From the NCBI RefSeq assembly GCF_027580225.2, contig NC_073348.2, positions 26,616,501 to 26,680,500 on the forward strand: 64,000 nucleotides of DNA, in the 5' to 3' direction. The position numbers were made by a program, and so were the translations under genes. Origin of the DNA: Misgurnus anguillicaudatus (lineage: Eukaryota; Chordata; Actinopteri; Cypriniformes; Cobitidae). This document shows positions 45,277 to 58,085 of this stretch, one piece after another. The notes under the pieces were generated by a model. That model was given only the letters and a program-made list of their open reading frames with translations. It made no database searches and was not told where the DNA came from. Numbering within the stretch: position 1 is the first letter of the stretch; every line of letters begins with the position of its first letter.

Positions 45277-45909
45277 GAGAACATAGGGAGAACATGCAAA
45301 CTCCACACAGAAAGGTTACCAGACCTAGCCAGAGCTCGAACCGGGGAGCCTCCTGCTGTGAGGTAACAGTGCTACCCACTGTGCCACCCAAAGTCAACAG
45401 TTCAAGAACAGAGATGATTCATCTAGAAAGATATGTGAGAATCTTACCACTCAATAAAGTTAAAAGAAAACGGTCTGAATAATACTTAACAATAACGCTA
45501 ACGGCTCTTGACAAAGATTCATATATCATTAAGCTTTTGAAGTTGCTTTGATGTACTCTTTTAACTTTGAGATACAGCCCTAGAGCTGTATCTTCTAATT
45601 TTTAGAGATCTGTAATGGAGCGTCTGTCACTTGCAGGACCAATGCAACAGGGAGCTGGATTTGACAATTGCCTGGGTGAGACATCTAAATTATGGCTTTA
45701 ACCAATGTTTCAGAAGTATTCAAGTGAGATAAATGTGCTCAAATCCATACCCCACGTTTACAATAATTTTCAAGACCACCTCAGCTGTGAACTCCAGATG
45801 GAAGCCACACAGTAAAAAATTATGTCAAATCAAAATATACAGTATATTTTATGTTATGATATTTTAACATAACACATTAACTAGGTCATAGGTCATCATA
45901 GGAGGAAAT

Positions 45910-46252
45910 TTGGCTCCCCTTGTGATAATGCCACCCCTTAGTCTGCATTATCCAAAAACGGCACTGCCATTTAGTGCAGAGAGAAAGAGGAAAATAGACA
46001 GCACAATTGAATTTCAGTTTTTACAAACCACCATCATGGCGATCAGTGTTTGCATTTCATCAGCTCATTTGCACATAAAAGGACACACCCAAAAATGGCA
46101 CATTTTTGCTCACACCTACAAAGTGTCAATTTTAACATGTTATAATCAATTATCTGAGGGTATTTTGAGCTAAAACTTCACATATGCACTCCGAGGACAC
46201 CAAAGACTTATTTTACATCTTAAGAAAGTCTTGTGAAATGGCCCCTTTAAAA
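45910..46252. repeat. Dispersed repeat, family unresolved
   Basis: The stretch from GATAATGCCACCCCTTAG to GTGAAATGGCCCCTTTAA resembles a widespread fish repeat; the open frame running through it (45910-46173) is not supported as a gene. Confidence 0.4.
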
Positions 46253-46734
46253 TAGTAGGTTGAATTGAAGAAAGAGATGAGAGATATTTGGATTATAGGC
46301 AAGAATTGAAAGAGGGTAATTTTATTCAACAATGTCTCAATATTTCCAATCTGATCTCATTAAAAACATCCTTTTTACGTGGTGGGGAATATTTATGAAT
46401 TTATATGATGTGAATTGTACAAAAGCATTCAATTATTCAAAAAAGCACAAATGAAACCCCATCCCGAAACAAAAGCAAAATGCACAAAAACTTATGAATG
46501 ATCTCGTACAAAATCATACAAATTACCCATCCTAAAAATACATATGTAACGCCATCTTGTACTCATGTTCATTATGAGACTTTATTGTGCATTATTTACT
46601 TTTCTACTGTATACTAATTCTAAAGGTTTCATTGAGAATAGCGAACATCAATAAAGCTGCATTCAAGGCTCTTCTTGACATTATTTTACTGATATGATCA
46701 CAACAAAATCAGGTCATTTTTTACGTCTTCAGCC

Positions 46735-47063
46735 TCCAGCACTTCTAAAAGCATACCATAATATCTGCTGTATCTGTGTGAAGACAGAGTCAAAAATGAC
46801 AGTGAAACTCAGATAAGACCTGGCTGGTTAAAAATTCCTATACATTTATATTAATGTGCAAAGTCAACAGTTCACAAACAGAGATCATTCATCTAGAAAG
46901 ATTTGTGAGTAACTTACCACTCACAGTCTGAATAATTTGAACTGCTCAATAATAATGCTAACGGCTCTTGACAAAGATTCATATATCATTAAAGCTTTTG
47001 AAGTTGCTTTGATATTAAGCTTGTACTCTTTAAACTTTGAGATACAGCCCTAGAGCCTCTCGT
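46735..47063. repeat. Second copy of a local segmental duplication
   Basis: It matches 44285-44418 joined to 45404-45600 (AGTGAAACTCAGATAAGACC, GATTCATATATCATTAA, GAGATACAGCCCTAGAGC) with substitutions and small indels, and lacks the LINE-like insertion. The copies lie in direct orientation about 2.4 kb apart. Confidence 0.85.
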
Positions 47064-47261
47064 CCTATACACTGACTGCATATCAATTCACATCATTATA
47101 CCATTCACGTATAGGCTATAGGAGAGTACATCTACTTAATCTCAAAAGAGCACTATATGGAGCCTTTTGAACTAAACTGTCTTTAAAATTTTCTGATTTT
47201 TTGATTTACTTAAATAAAAAAATTATCCTACATAATGTAAAGAACATTCTGTGAAAATTTA

Positions 47262-48206
47262 GGGGAAAATTTACACCCGGCGCAATGCAGCGCAATGCGC
47301 AATGCAAGTGTCTTTTGCTAGTTTCCACCCTGTGCAATTATCATTTTCACGTTTAGCGCCACGTTGTTTAAATAGCAAATGCATTTGCGCCCAATGTTGC
47401 GCCCATGGGCATTTTGGTCTGAAAACGAGGTGTGTTCAGGCGCATTGATGGCGCGTTGCTATTTTGAGGCAAATAAAATAGACTACGCCATTGCTCTAAA
47501 GTCTTAAGTCAATGCCGCAATATGTTTTTGTTATTTAAAGAGCGCATTAGTAATATGCGCCTATAAACGGGACGACAACGCGGGTTTGCTTATCACACAC
47601 ATGAATGCGCAGCAGCACAAAAACGTTTTTAAATATGAAAGAATGTAAAAGATTATTATTGAGTCTCTTGGACATAAATGAGGACCGATTAAGAGACGTT
47701 AGAAGGCATAAAGAGCTGCTTCACCTGTAGCCTGGTAAGTAAATAAATGCTTTGCTTTAAACAAATGCGTCTGTTTTTAAATGTTTTTTTAATGCTACCT
47801 CACGGATTCATTGTAGCTATATGATGACTCTGTACCTGTGGATATGGTGAGATGAGAAACATTTTTAAGTAATGCTTAAAAAACCGCTCATGACGCTGTC
47901 CAAGTGCTGAAGCGTGCAGAGAGCTGTTTGTAAATTCTTTATCTCTTGTTTGTAACAAATAAAGTATTTTTAGAGTATAAACCTTTTTTACATACTTTTA
48001 AATTATTTTTTGATGATATTGGATAGCCATACATTTAAAGCAATTAAAAGCCTGCTTTTTTACTTCCATGACTACAAGAAAACGGGTTTTAAAGGTTTTA
48101 ATAAAAAAGAACAATTTCAATACAAGTGAAAAACAACACAATTATTTAACATTAATCTTAAACTGGGCACTTTAGACAATGCGCTTAAATCGTTAAAATA
48201 GGGCCC
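47262..48206. mobile_element. Second GGGCCC-type DNA element, left end degraded
   Basis: The right end GTTAAAATAGGGCCC is identical to that of 20253-21523, and the left part has the same GCGCAATGC word pattern, though the terminal GGGCCCTAT is not recognisable. No transposase frame is present. Confidence 0.6.
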
Positions 48207-48489
48207 ATAACCTTGATACTAACTGAGTAAATTCATGTCAAAGATTGAAGTAAATTTGTATTCAAGCTCTGATGCTCCTAATCTAATAATTAGTTTATGA
48301 GATTTATTTTAGCATTTAAAGGTTTTCATAATGAAACATTATCGATGGTTAAAAAGATGTCTGAATGTCTGTTGTATATGTTGTTTGAAGATCATTGCCA
48401 TATTTCAGAAAAACAAGATCTAAAGTATTCAGGAGGAATCACAGCATGAGAAGATAATGAGAGATAGATCAATCTTTCAGTTTATCTCC

Positions 48490-48900
48490 ATATCTCTCTT
48501 CTGCACACATATGCACACGCTGGTCATCTATTGTATGCAATCCGGCATTTGCTTGACCATTGAATAGTGCACTAAAGGTTGCGTTATGCATTCACTGCAA
48601 CGGCCCTGCCAGTACCCATTTGTCAAAGGATGTAAGTAATGAGTTTAATCTCTCCAGAGACTGGGCATTAATATGCCTTGATGAGACCCATGCTAAGTCA
48701 GCTACAGGATCCTAATCTGAAATTGGCCTTTAATGTTTAAACTAATTTAGGGAACAGCATGAAGTAGGTGCCCACGCTATCCTCGCCTTTGTTTCTAAGC
48801 CGAGCTTGCCTTTTATTATTTCACATATTTTTCTCCTCTGAAAGTGTCTGAAAGAAAAAAGGGTGAGCATTTAAGGTGCATTATAGGTAATTTGTCAGCC
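48490..48900. other. Candidate conserved non-coding element
   Basis: The stretch has balanced composition, homeobox-like TTAAT/ATTAA words (GGGCATTAATATGCC), no transposon ends, no repeats elsewhere in the window and no long open frame. Such islands in gene-poor DNA are often developmental enhancers; this is only inference from texture. Confidence 0.25.
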
Positions 48901-50776
48901 AATAAGCACATAAAAGCTGATTTCATGTAACCCGATGACGTGTAGCGTGACCCGATGATGCATGTACCTGTATACATACACACACAGGTTCTCATTATCT
49001 TCCACCAGTTCAGCTTTAACAAGGATGAACTAAAGTAATGTTTCCATCCATGCATCTATTCTTAGCTCAATGTTAACACAGCATGGATGCCTCTGGTGGG
49101 TTAGATAGACCTGACCAGTTCACAGCACACACACCACAATAATGAGGGCCACATACAATGCCCAAAGTTTAGGACAACATGCAATGAAAGGTACAAAATG
49201 TACCTTTACTGTTACAGAGTTTGTGTTCTTTGTACTTGGTCAATAGGAACAATGATCTGTGCATGTTTATTTGGGCATGTTTTACATAGCTAGTATAAAG
49301 TAGCCTGGTAACTGTGTGATAGAAGTATAACCACATCATAATTCCCTCCTACAGTAGTTGTTTTCATAATGATAATAATTCTTACATTTATTCATTTGGC
49401 AAAGTATCCATGTTAACTCATAGTACATTTAGGCTATTTATTTCTTTATATCAGTATTTGTGAATCTAGTCAGGTCTCACTGTTAATACGTGATAATAAT
49501 ACTAACTTATTTTATGTAATAATGGCAAGTCAAGCAAACAGGACTCACACGTGTCGATTCACATGGACAGTGAGCCTCTGCTGGTAAATTCTGTAACTAC
49601 AGCATCCCTGCCAAAAAGTATGAGTCCATTGATGGCCATTAAAACCAAGCCATGAGTTTAAAAAAGTAAAATATTTTACACGCAATACATTAATTACAAA
49701 TATATAATAGGAGATGTTTTGCCAGTTTCTGTAGGCTTTAAAATATAAAATAGACTGTCACTGTCATATTCTTCCCATCTACTGTTTAATGACACAGCTT
49801 GGGAATGTATTGTGGTGCTATCAGCGAATCAGCACTGGCATGATGTAATTTGCTTGCGGTTTTCGAAATGATTAGTGACATGGAGTGGACGGCACAGATG
49901 AGTGGCTCAACCATGCCCACAACTTACTGGCCATGAGCAAAGATGGCATAACTAAAACTCTGGAGAATGCATCTTGTCATGCATGATGCGTCAGATGAGC
50001 AACTGTAATTGAGATAAAAGAAAAATGTAGATTGCAGACCGGGCAGAAGTAAAGAATTACCAAAGTTGAACTGCTGAATTAACTGTGATCAACTTCTGAG
50101 ATTCAGCTTCAAAGCTTCTGACATCCAGAAGATGTACAGAGAGCACAAAACTACTGGAAAAGAAAAATTGCATAATAGCCTTTGATTTTTTTCTTTCAAA
50201 TTATTGCAAATGCTCAGATTTCAGACAAAAAAATATGCTTCATGGAATATGCCTGTATTTATCTGAGAATACAGATAAAGAAAGAGCGAGAGCATGGAAA
50301 CCTCTTTAGATTGACAAGTTAAATTATATAGTGAAGATAACTCGTGAAATAGCTCCCCATTAATTCATTTAAAGACAGGAAGCAGCCTAGAGGTTAAATG
50401 ACGCTGATCAGATAATAAGCGCTCTTTCTCTCATTTCTATGTAACCTGTAACAATGCCAGCTTCACATCACTTTATCGACTTTAACTATAATTTCAGGTT
50501 AACTGGGATGATTTAGGTGAACAGGGACAATTTTTCCATTTAGTGACAATTAATTTATGCTTTAAAATACTCAAATGAGACAATTTATGCAAATTGCACT
50601 TAACTGAGCAATTAGGTTTATACACATAAAGAACGAGACCTGTTTGACAAAATGTCAGGAGAACATTTGTGCAAATTATAGGTAAAGGATGACTGCCCTT
50701 AATAATTTTTACTGCTAATAAAAGGCAGGGCAAGCTCCTAAAACATATGGAAATGCAACTGCACAAAAATAAATAT
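48900..50776. other. Intergenic, no gene recognised
   Basis: No exon-like frames, transposon termini or tandem repeats stand out. Short open frames are AT-rich and without motifs. Confidence 0.4.
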
Positions 50777-50872
50777 ATAATATAATATAATATAATATAA
50801 TATAATATAATATAATATAATATAATATAATATAATATAATATAATATAATATAATATAATATAATATAATA
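50777..50872. repeat. (TATAA)n pentanucleotide microsatellite
   Basis: About 19 uninterrupted 5-bp units. It creates a spurious minus-strand frame of repeated tyrosine, isoleucine and leucine. Confidence 0.98.
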
Positions 50873-51282
50873 AACATCATAATATAAACTACTATAAACG
50901 ATTTCAGCAGTAACAACATAAACAAACGGCTTTTGTGGAAAACACATAAACTCTGCTAAGAATAAATAACAACATAGTCCTTTTAAAGTAGTTTATTTAT
51001 ATAACAAGCAAAATAAACAACACGTAGATAACCTAGGAAATCAAAACATTTGTTATTTTCGACGAGGTATTTGTTCAAGAGTTCAGTTTCATCAACTAGA
51101 CAATTAAACAAACAGAAACCGGAAGTCAAGTTCCAACCAGACACGTAATCGCGTCACCGCACGTGCGTCCGATGAAACCGTCTATAATAAACTATTGTTT
51201 AGATACGGTGCTTAAAATACGAACTAACAAACAAGGCAAGGTTAGCTTGCTAAAATAGATGGTTATAATTGTATATACCACG

Positions 51283-51388
51283 TTCCAAATTATTATGCAC
51301 ATGCCATTTTTGTTTATTTTTCCAATATAGTCAGTAAGTTTACAAATTTTATTTTACCCTCAACAGTTATTCAGTGTGGATGTTATTA
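51283..51388. mobile_element. End fragment of a second mariner-type element
   Basis: It begins CGTTCCAAATTATTATGCAC, a terminus-like sequence different from the neighbouring element, and stops where the next element starts at a TA (51389-51390). Confidence 0.45.
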
Positions 51389-51390
51389 TA

Positions 51391-52116
51391 CACTCACCTA
51401 AAGGATTATTAGGAACACCATACTAATACTGTGTTGGACCCCCTTTCGCTTTCAGAACTGCCTTAATTCTACGTGGCATTGATTCAATAAGGTGCTGAAA
51501 GCATTCTTTAGAAATGTTGGCCCATATTGATAGGATACCATCTTGCAGTTGATGGAGATTTGTGGGATGCACATCCAGGGCACGAAGCTCCCTTTCCACC
51601 ACATCCCAAAGATTCCCTATTGGGTTGAGATCTGGTGACTGTGGGGGCCATTTTAGTACAGGGAACTCATTGTCATGTTCAAGAAACCAATTTGAAATGA
51701 TTCAAGCTTTGTGACATGGTGCATTACCCTGCTGGAAGTAGCCATCAGAGGATGAGTACATGGTGGTCATAAAGGGATGGGCATGGTCAGAAACAATGCT
51801 CAGGTAGGCCGTGGCATTTAAACGATGCCCAATTGGCACTAAGGGGCTTAAAGTGTGCCAAGAAAACATCCCCACAACATTACACCACCACCAGCAGCCT
51901 GCACAGTGGTTACAAGGCATGATAGATCCATATTCTCATTCTGTTTACGCCAAATTCTGACTCTACCATCTGAATGTCTCAACAGAAATCGAGACTCATG
52001 GGACCAGGCAACATTTTTCCAGTCTTCAGCTGTCCAATTTTGGTGAGCTTTTGCAAATTGTAGCCTCTTTTTTGTATTTGTAGTGGAGATGAGTGGTACC
52101 CTGTGGGGTCTTAACC
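51391..52116 (-). pseudogene. Dead Tc1-like transposase copy
   Basis: The left end CACTCACCTAAAGGATTATT follows TA, but the right end is missing. Translated pieces in several frames follow a Tc1-family transposase: AWSHESRF, YFQQGNAPCHKA and SPDLNPIGNLW. The three catalytic positions, normally D, D and E, are H, G and G. Frames are broken by indels and the N-terminal half is absent. Confidence 0.85.
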
Positions 52117-52199
52117 AAAGCTACACCAAATCATAATGGGCCTGTATGAAAAGTAACTTTGTGTGACTTTTTAACTCCGTTTCTCTTTTTGTAACAGGG

Positions 52200-53130
52200 A
52201 CACAGCTGTACTTCAGATACCCAAGTCATTTCTGTCCCTCACCACAGAGCTTTATTTTCATGGTATTCGACAAAGGACGCAGACAAACACAGGGTCTGAC
52301 AGAACGGTTCGGCTCAGGTGGAAGCATCATTAAGTATTTATAAAACAAGTCTGTCACAATGTGTTTGTGTCTGTCTGTGCACATCTCTGTGAAGACATTG
52401 CCTTTAAATGCATTGCAAGGTGGGTAAGTGGTGGCCCTTTGTTAGCAATACACCGGACCATAATGGGATCAGGGAATAGGATTCATTGGTGTGTAAATGG
52501 CCCTCATGACTTCCCAGCTGTTCAGAAGGACAACAAACTCAAAGTCTCCATCTGGACAGAGACCAAAGCGAGTATGACTGACTGCAAGTCTATTCATATT
52601 TCCTCACTGTAAACACTGTAATCACTTTTTCAATTAAGCTTTTCAAATACAATTTAGAATGGAATGCATGGTATTATTTTCACCTCATTTCTGTAACACC
52701 CGCTGACAAGTATCTGCATGGCAAAGAGGATTTAGATGACAGGTGTTAAAAACACAGGTAAGGACAGAGAGTGTCTTACAATCTCGCCACAGCTCACTCT
52801 ATCATTAAACTGACAACAGATTACTCTGAGCCGCCAGAAGGGCATTCAAGTATGATGAAGGAGAGTAGGACCATCACTTTCCTGCTTCAATTTCGTCGCA
52901 GCATCCGCCCGACCCTTAATCACAACCCATGGTGGTTTAAAGAAGTGGTCCATCTTCCAAGGTCTCTGTGTCTCCTAATCATTTGGCACTTTGTTGCGTG
53001 AATTGTTTTGGAGGATGTGCAGCGGATTGGCAATGACACAAAGAAATGTGTGTCGGTTGCAGTGTGTCATGCAGCCTGGCTCCGCGGGGCCTGTCAGGGC
53101 CAATGCAGCACACAGCAAACACCAACCAAG
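52200..53130. other. Candidate conserved non-coding or unrecognised exonic sequence
   Basis: The region is GC-balanced and non-repetitive (for example 52360-52610 and 52770-53130), unlike its transposon-rich surroundings. Several frames of 60-83 codons are open, but no splice-flanked exon series or known motif could be assembled. Confidence 0.25.
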
Positions 53131-53269
53131 CATCTTTTAACTAAAGCTCACGGGAAAACACAGACTTTACCCATGATGTACAGACCGAAATGTAAAAAGT
53201 GCCATAGTACTTTTACTACAGTGTGTTAATTTCACACAATCTCATGGTAATATGCACCTGCTTTATTTT

Positions 53270-53995
53270 ATAAGGTGGTTGACGAGTTATATCATCAATT
53301 AAGAGAAAACATTTGCATAAAAAAAACGTGTTCCTGATGAGTTTTTGTGTTATCTGTAATACCGCGATTATCCAATTTATAAAAAATAAACTAAAATTAT
53401 TTATCAATTTTACACTCCGTGTATGTTTTGAGAATCTTTCTAAATCTGATCTCTAACAAAATTCTTTCACCAAAAAAATGCTATTATATCAGCTTTTTGC
53501 TAAAAAAATGTATTTTTGAAGAAAAATATCCATATTTAAGAGTTTATAAGCAGAGAAAAAATATAGATATGAAGAGTTTCGTTGCAAAACGAGATAACCA
53601 CCGTTTTTTTAATTGTTCAGAAATCTCGTTTTTTGGTTGTGCATTCCAATTCATTTTAATGCAACTGCAGTTGGTTTGTTTTGATTTAAACCTTCATAAC
53701 TTAAAAAATACAGCTAAGTAGCACCATAAACAAAATAATAACATGATAACATAATAATAAACATGTTTTGACAAAAATAAAAAAAAATTGATTTAACTCG
53801 TTTTGCAACGAAACTCTTCATATATAGATTTGTTTGTCTATTGTTTGTTTGTCTGTTCTTTCATTTGATATATTTGTATGTTTATATATTTTTTAAATTT
53901 TCCTGGAAGGCATTTTGTGAAACTTTTGTGAAAATCCAAAAAAATGCTGCCGATCAACTTTTAAAAAAAAAGGCTGGTGAGGAATGAGTTAATTT
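53270..53995. repeat. Dispersed repeat, second copy
   Basis: Homologue of 41140-41580 in the same orientation. An extra block at 53565-53815 is bounded by TGAAGAGTTTCGTTGC and its inverted form GCAACGAAACTCTTCA, so a MITE of about 250 bp has inserted here. Confidence 0.6.
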
Positions 53996-54129
53996 GTATG
54001 AATTCATACATTTTAGTAAGATCACATTCGCACCTGTTGAAGTTAGGGGTGGGGTTTCATTTATGCTTTTGTTTCGGATAATTTTCGTACATTTCATGTT
54101 GTACAAATTCGCATCGCCACCACTTAAAG

Positions 54130-54982
54130 GTGCAATGTGTAAGATTTAGGAGGATCTATTGACAAAAATGCAATATAATATACATGCTTTCAGTGCTGTG
54201 TAAAGTGTGCCAAACCCCCCCAGTGGTCCGCCAAAAGATGACCTAAACTAGGCAAGTGTTTATACAATCGTCACTTGCGAAACGGTGATATCAGTTCTTG
54301 TCTTTCTGTTTTAATAATGTAAAAATGGATCGGTTGGCTAAACCAAAGAGGAGTCAAAATAAAAGATCAAGCGTCAACTGAAAGCAGCTAAAATCCACAG
54401 ATTAGTTTTGTAATGTACTAGTTTTTGTTCATGTGTAAAATCCCTTTAATTTCAGTGATTTTGGACATTAAGGGGAACATATTTTTTCAGTATTTTATTG
54501 TTACCATAGTTACATCCATAGACTTCATATACCCACCACCTCAGTTTTAAACTAATGGCTCTTTGGAATGACTTTAAGTGGGACCTGGGTTGTTACAGTA
54601 TGTTTAATTGCATTTTTTTCACATGTGCAGTTTGTTGTTCATATTAAGCTGCAACTCATTTCACATTTACTTTTTCAAATGAAATAAAATTCAAATAATA
54701 ATTTCTGAACATAGCATTGCATTTGTTTTTAAAAAAGTAGTTTTTGACTTGAAATAGTTGCATATTAAACTTAAATTTAGCTTATCCTTCCTATTTTGTT
54801 GTTTTTTGGGGGAGTGTTAGAGTGGGATTCTGTTAGGTGGTCCTCAGAAAAAAAATGGAAGATAAAGTGGTCCTTGGGCTAAAAAAGTTTGAGAAACACT
54901 GCCTTAGAATGAGCCGTTTTTATCTACATACAACACCAGTATTCATTCATGGAAGTCGCCGCCATGTTTCCACCTATATTAC
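54130..54982. other. Intergenic with repeat debris
   Basis: It contains GGTGCAATGTGTAAGATTT-like sequence common in fish repeats and a hAT-like end AAAGTTTGAGAAACACTG near 54900. No gene is seen. Confidence 0.4.
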
Positions 54983-54984
54983 AT

Positions 54985-55560
54985 GGCAAGTCGTGTTACG
55001 GTCACAAAATATTTGATTAATTTATTCATTTTATTGACGCGACTGCTTTTTCGTGCCACGGGAGCACGAATGTCTTTTTGGTGTCACCCAGCACGAATTT
55101 CTAAAAATAGTTTTTCGTGTCTGTGGCATGAGTTTCTTTATTGTGTCATTTTATATTTTTTCTTACTTTTTCCTATTTTTAAATCATTGTTGCTTGGGGT
55201 TAGTTTTGGGGTTTGCGTTAGGATGTACAGTAATTTTATGCATTCGTTTCTAAATGTTTTTCTTTCACTTTTAAAACTATTCTCGCCTAGAGTTGGGGTT
55301 GGGATGTCGCAGAAAGTGATTCTAACCCCAACCCCAAGTGACAAAAATAGGAAAAATAGGGAAAAAACAATGAGAAAACAAAATATAACATGACACGATA
55401 AAGAAAGTCGTGCCACAGACACGAAAAACTATTTATAGAAATTTGTGCTGGGTGACACAAAAAGACATTCGTGCTCCAGTGATACAAAAAACAGCGGAAA
55501 ATCGTGTCAATAACACGAATACATAAAACAAATTGTGACTAACACAAATTTTCATGAGAT
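54985..55560. mobile_element. Fold-back MITE, second family member
   Basis: Its long inverted arms include TCGTGCCAC, GAGCACGAATGTCTTTTT and TTTTTCGTGTCTGTGGCA with complements on the right. The plan is the same as 21788-22285, with a central block of inverted AACCCCAACCCCAAG-type sequence. The outer boundaries are approximate. Confidence 0.75.
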
Positions 55561-55623
55561 TGGGTTGGTTGCTAAACTGGACAAATGTTGTTTTTTTTAG
55601 ATGACGACGTGTTTATCCTTTAA

Positions 55624-55899
55624 AGCAACACTATGTAGTTTTTTTACCTTTAAATAATGTCTCTAAAATTATTTCAGTGATAGAACAACTTTTAACTGGA
55701 CAAATTGTACTGTTGCTGCAACCTGAGAAACCTCCTAGCTTCTACAAGCACACTCTGAAAGTGGCGGTGGAGGGTAGGAAACACAGCCCCGCCCCTCCCC
55801 CTGCCTGCCGAAGAGTGTCTGATACCAGGCACTGTTGCGCTTTTCAACCACATGGGGGAGCTGTAAGTCATTTTTACATGGAAACTACATAGTGTTGCT
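55624..55899. mobile_element. TTAA-flanked MITE (piggyBac-like), copy outside the lectin array
   Basis: It has termini AGCAACACTATGTAG and CTACATAGTGTTGCT and TTAA on both sides, in opposite orientation to the copies in units 1-3. Its termini are more symmetric than those of the array copies. Confidence 0.85.
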
Positions 55900-57469
55900 T
55901 TAACCGTTGTTTATTATGCCTTTCAAAAAGGACGTGGGACCGTTTGACTGAGCCGTTGGTTGCAATTCAGTCCCTCCGCTAGATTCCACTAAAACTCACT
56001 GACTGCACTTAAAAAATAGGTACGTTTTCCTGTGAGATCAGGTTGGTTTATTGTACAAATACCATGGTATTGCCATCACCGTACCATGGTCTTGCGACAG
56101 TACTTTTTCTGCTAATCAAAGTAAAATAATGTGTTTTTTTATCCACATACGTTTGGGATTACAAATGACACTGTATCGTGTGATTATGTAAATTGGTGTG
56201 CTTTTATTTACTCAGAGAGAACGTGCACATTTATCTCTTTGTGTTTCTCATTCTCGTTGTATTCCTTACATCTTGGTTGTAAATGATTTATGCTTTTGGT
56301 CTCAAGAAATGTCCGCCCCAAACATGTCCTTCTTTTTGCAATTACTTTAGCCGGTCAAAGGCAAAACGATTGTATTTCAAGGTCACCGTCAACCAGCTGA
56401 GCTGACAGTTGGCAGCCAGTACAGAAAGACATTAATTTACTCTTCAGAATATCAGAAACCTGCTCTGCCACCTGAACAAATGCTCTGTAATCACAGGCAC
56501 CTACTCTTCTGCAGAGGATCCTGGCTGAGTTCAGAACTGTGTGGTTATTATTTTATAATGGTGCAGATGGCATGGTGCTACATCTTTTATTGTGAACGTG
56601 TGCCTTTGAGAGTTTCAGTCATGTTGAAGCTCTGAGCTTAAAGGAATAGTTCAACCAAAAATGAAACTTAGCTCATTATTTCCTCACTTTTATGCTGTCG
56701 ATGGTCCACCGAACAGTTGCCTCCAACGCTTTACAAATAAACAGCAATGTTGCTTGGCACCTTCATGCCACCAATTATATCTCTGTAGTAATGAGGATAC
56801 AGAAAGTGTCCAAGAAAGTGAATCTGAAAGCTGAGGTGGAAGCTTTTATGATTTTATAAAAAATTTAGATTATCATTTGATGGGGTCGGTGCTACAGTAC
56901 AACCCATGATAATGCATGTGTACGTGTGTCTATGTAGTAAGTATTTTGCAAGCTTAATGAGATTAAATAAGTAGTTTTCTGTCTGTTTTCACAAACCCAG
57001 TAAAGTCCTCTATGCTTTGGAAAGACCATCTCATAAAATGTGATAGCGCTATGTGTGAGATAGTAAGAGCACAAATGAATGTCATGACGTGTCATAATCA
57101 CTTGCTGAGCCCTGTCACAATCACAACACACCCTCATTTTCAACCCAGGCTCATTGGAAATACGTTACTCTGCCTACATTTTTGCAAAACCTAAAATACG
57201 TAGCTGAAAGTACATTTCCCTGTGAAACGTCCACTAGAGGCGCTATGTGGTATACAGCGAGTCATACTTGGCCCGTATCAGATGCATGTTTATTAACGTT
57301 TATAAAAGGGACAATATTAATAAAGGATGTTCAGACTTGTCAGCATACACTCATTTTGACATCAATTAGTAATTATTTCCATGTTTTTGAGGTGCCAAGA
57401 GCACATATCTTCTGGATCGCACTTCCTCGAGGTCATCGCACTTACTCGAAGTAAGTTACCGAAAGAGTA
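55900..57469. other. Intergenic, no gene recognised
   Basis: Positions 56640-56700 begin AAAGGAATAGTTCAACCAAA, a cyprinid-type dispersed repeat end. The rest shows only short open frames without motifs. Confidence 0.4.
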
Positions 57470-58085
57470 GGTATTGCCTCGCAAACGGAACAATTTATAA
57501 TAAAAATGAATTTGTATGTTTTCGTTTTGTGTGTTTTGATGAAATTAAACGGCAGGGAATCGCACAATAATGATATCGCGTTGATTTCGTAATACGTACC
57601 AAACCGCACAAAACTAACGTTATATGGCAAACTATTCTTGAACAGCCAGACCAAATATTTTACATGGGTCTACGTGTCTCACTACCGAGCCTCGAGTAGG
57701 CTATGAGTTGTAACTGTTTATCCGAATAGATAATATCAAAAGATAATAAAGTTTTGCCAGAACGTAACGATATGTACGTTTCAGTCAGGTGATTGTTTTA
57801 TGTACTCGGTGAAACGTACAGCAAGTTAGTGAGCAGTGGACACCCGGCTTATGGTATTGCCTCGCAAACGGAACAATTTATAATAAAAATGCATTTGTAT
57901 GTTTTCGTTTTTTGTACAGAGACTCGAGTAGGCTATGAGTTAACTGTAACTGTTAATCCGAATAGATAATATCAAAAGATAATAAAGTTTTGCCAGAACG
58001 TAACGATATGTACGTTTCAGTCAGGTGATTGTTTTATGTACTCGGTGAAACGTACAGCAAGTTAGTGAGCAGTGGACACCCGGCT
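57470..58085. repeat. Local tandem duplication with an internal deletion in the second copy
   Basis: Copy 1 (57470-57852) and copy 2 (57853-58085) both run from GGTATTGCCTCGCAAACGG to GTGGACACCCGGCTT. Copy 2 lacks about 150 bp after TTTTCGTTTT but is otherwise almost identical, so the event is recent. Confidence 0.92.

Larger units (their letters stand above)
44419..45389 (+). mobile_element. LINE-like 3' end insertion carrying two younger elements
   Basis: The parts not explained by nested elements (44419-44502, 44956-45034, 45277-45389) include GTGGGAGGAAACC, GAACATGCAAACTCCACACA and GCTCGAACCGGGGAGCC, familiar from the 3' tail of L2/CR1-type retroelements in fish. It is flanked by 14-bp duplications AAAGTCAACAGTTC (44405-44418, 45390-45403), the hallmark of target-primed insertion. 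The paralogous segment at 46860-46873 has the empty site. Confidence 0.75.

Noticed and set aside
50777..50872. Regular repeat array considered as CRISPR-like
   Set aside because: It is a 5-bp microsatellite without spacers in a eukaryotic genome.
50494..50947. Frames rich in Ile, Leu and Tyr
   Set aside because: They are translations of the TATAA pentanucleotide repeat.
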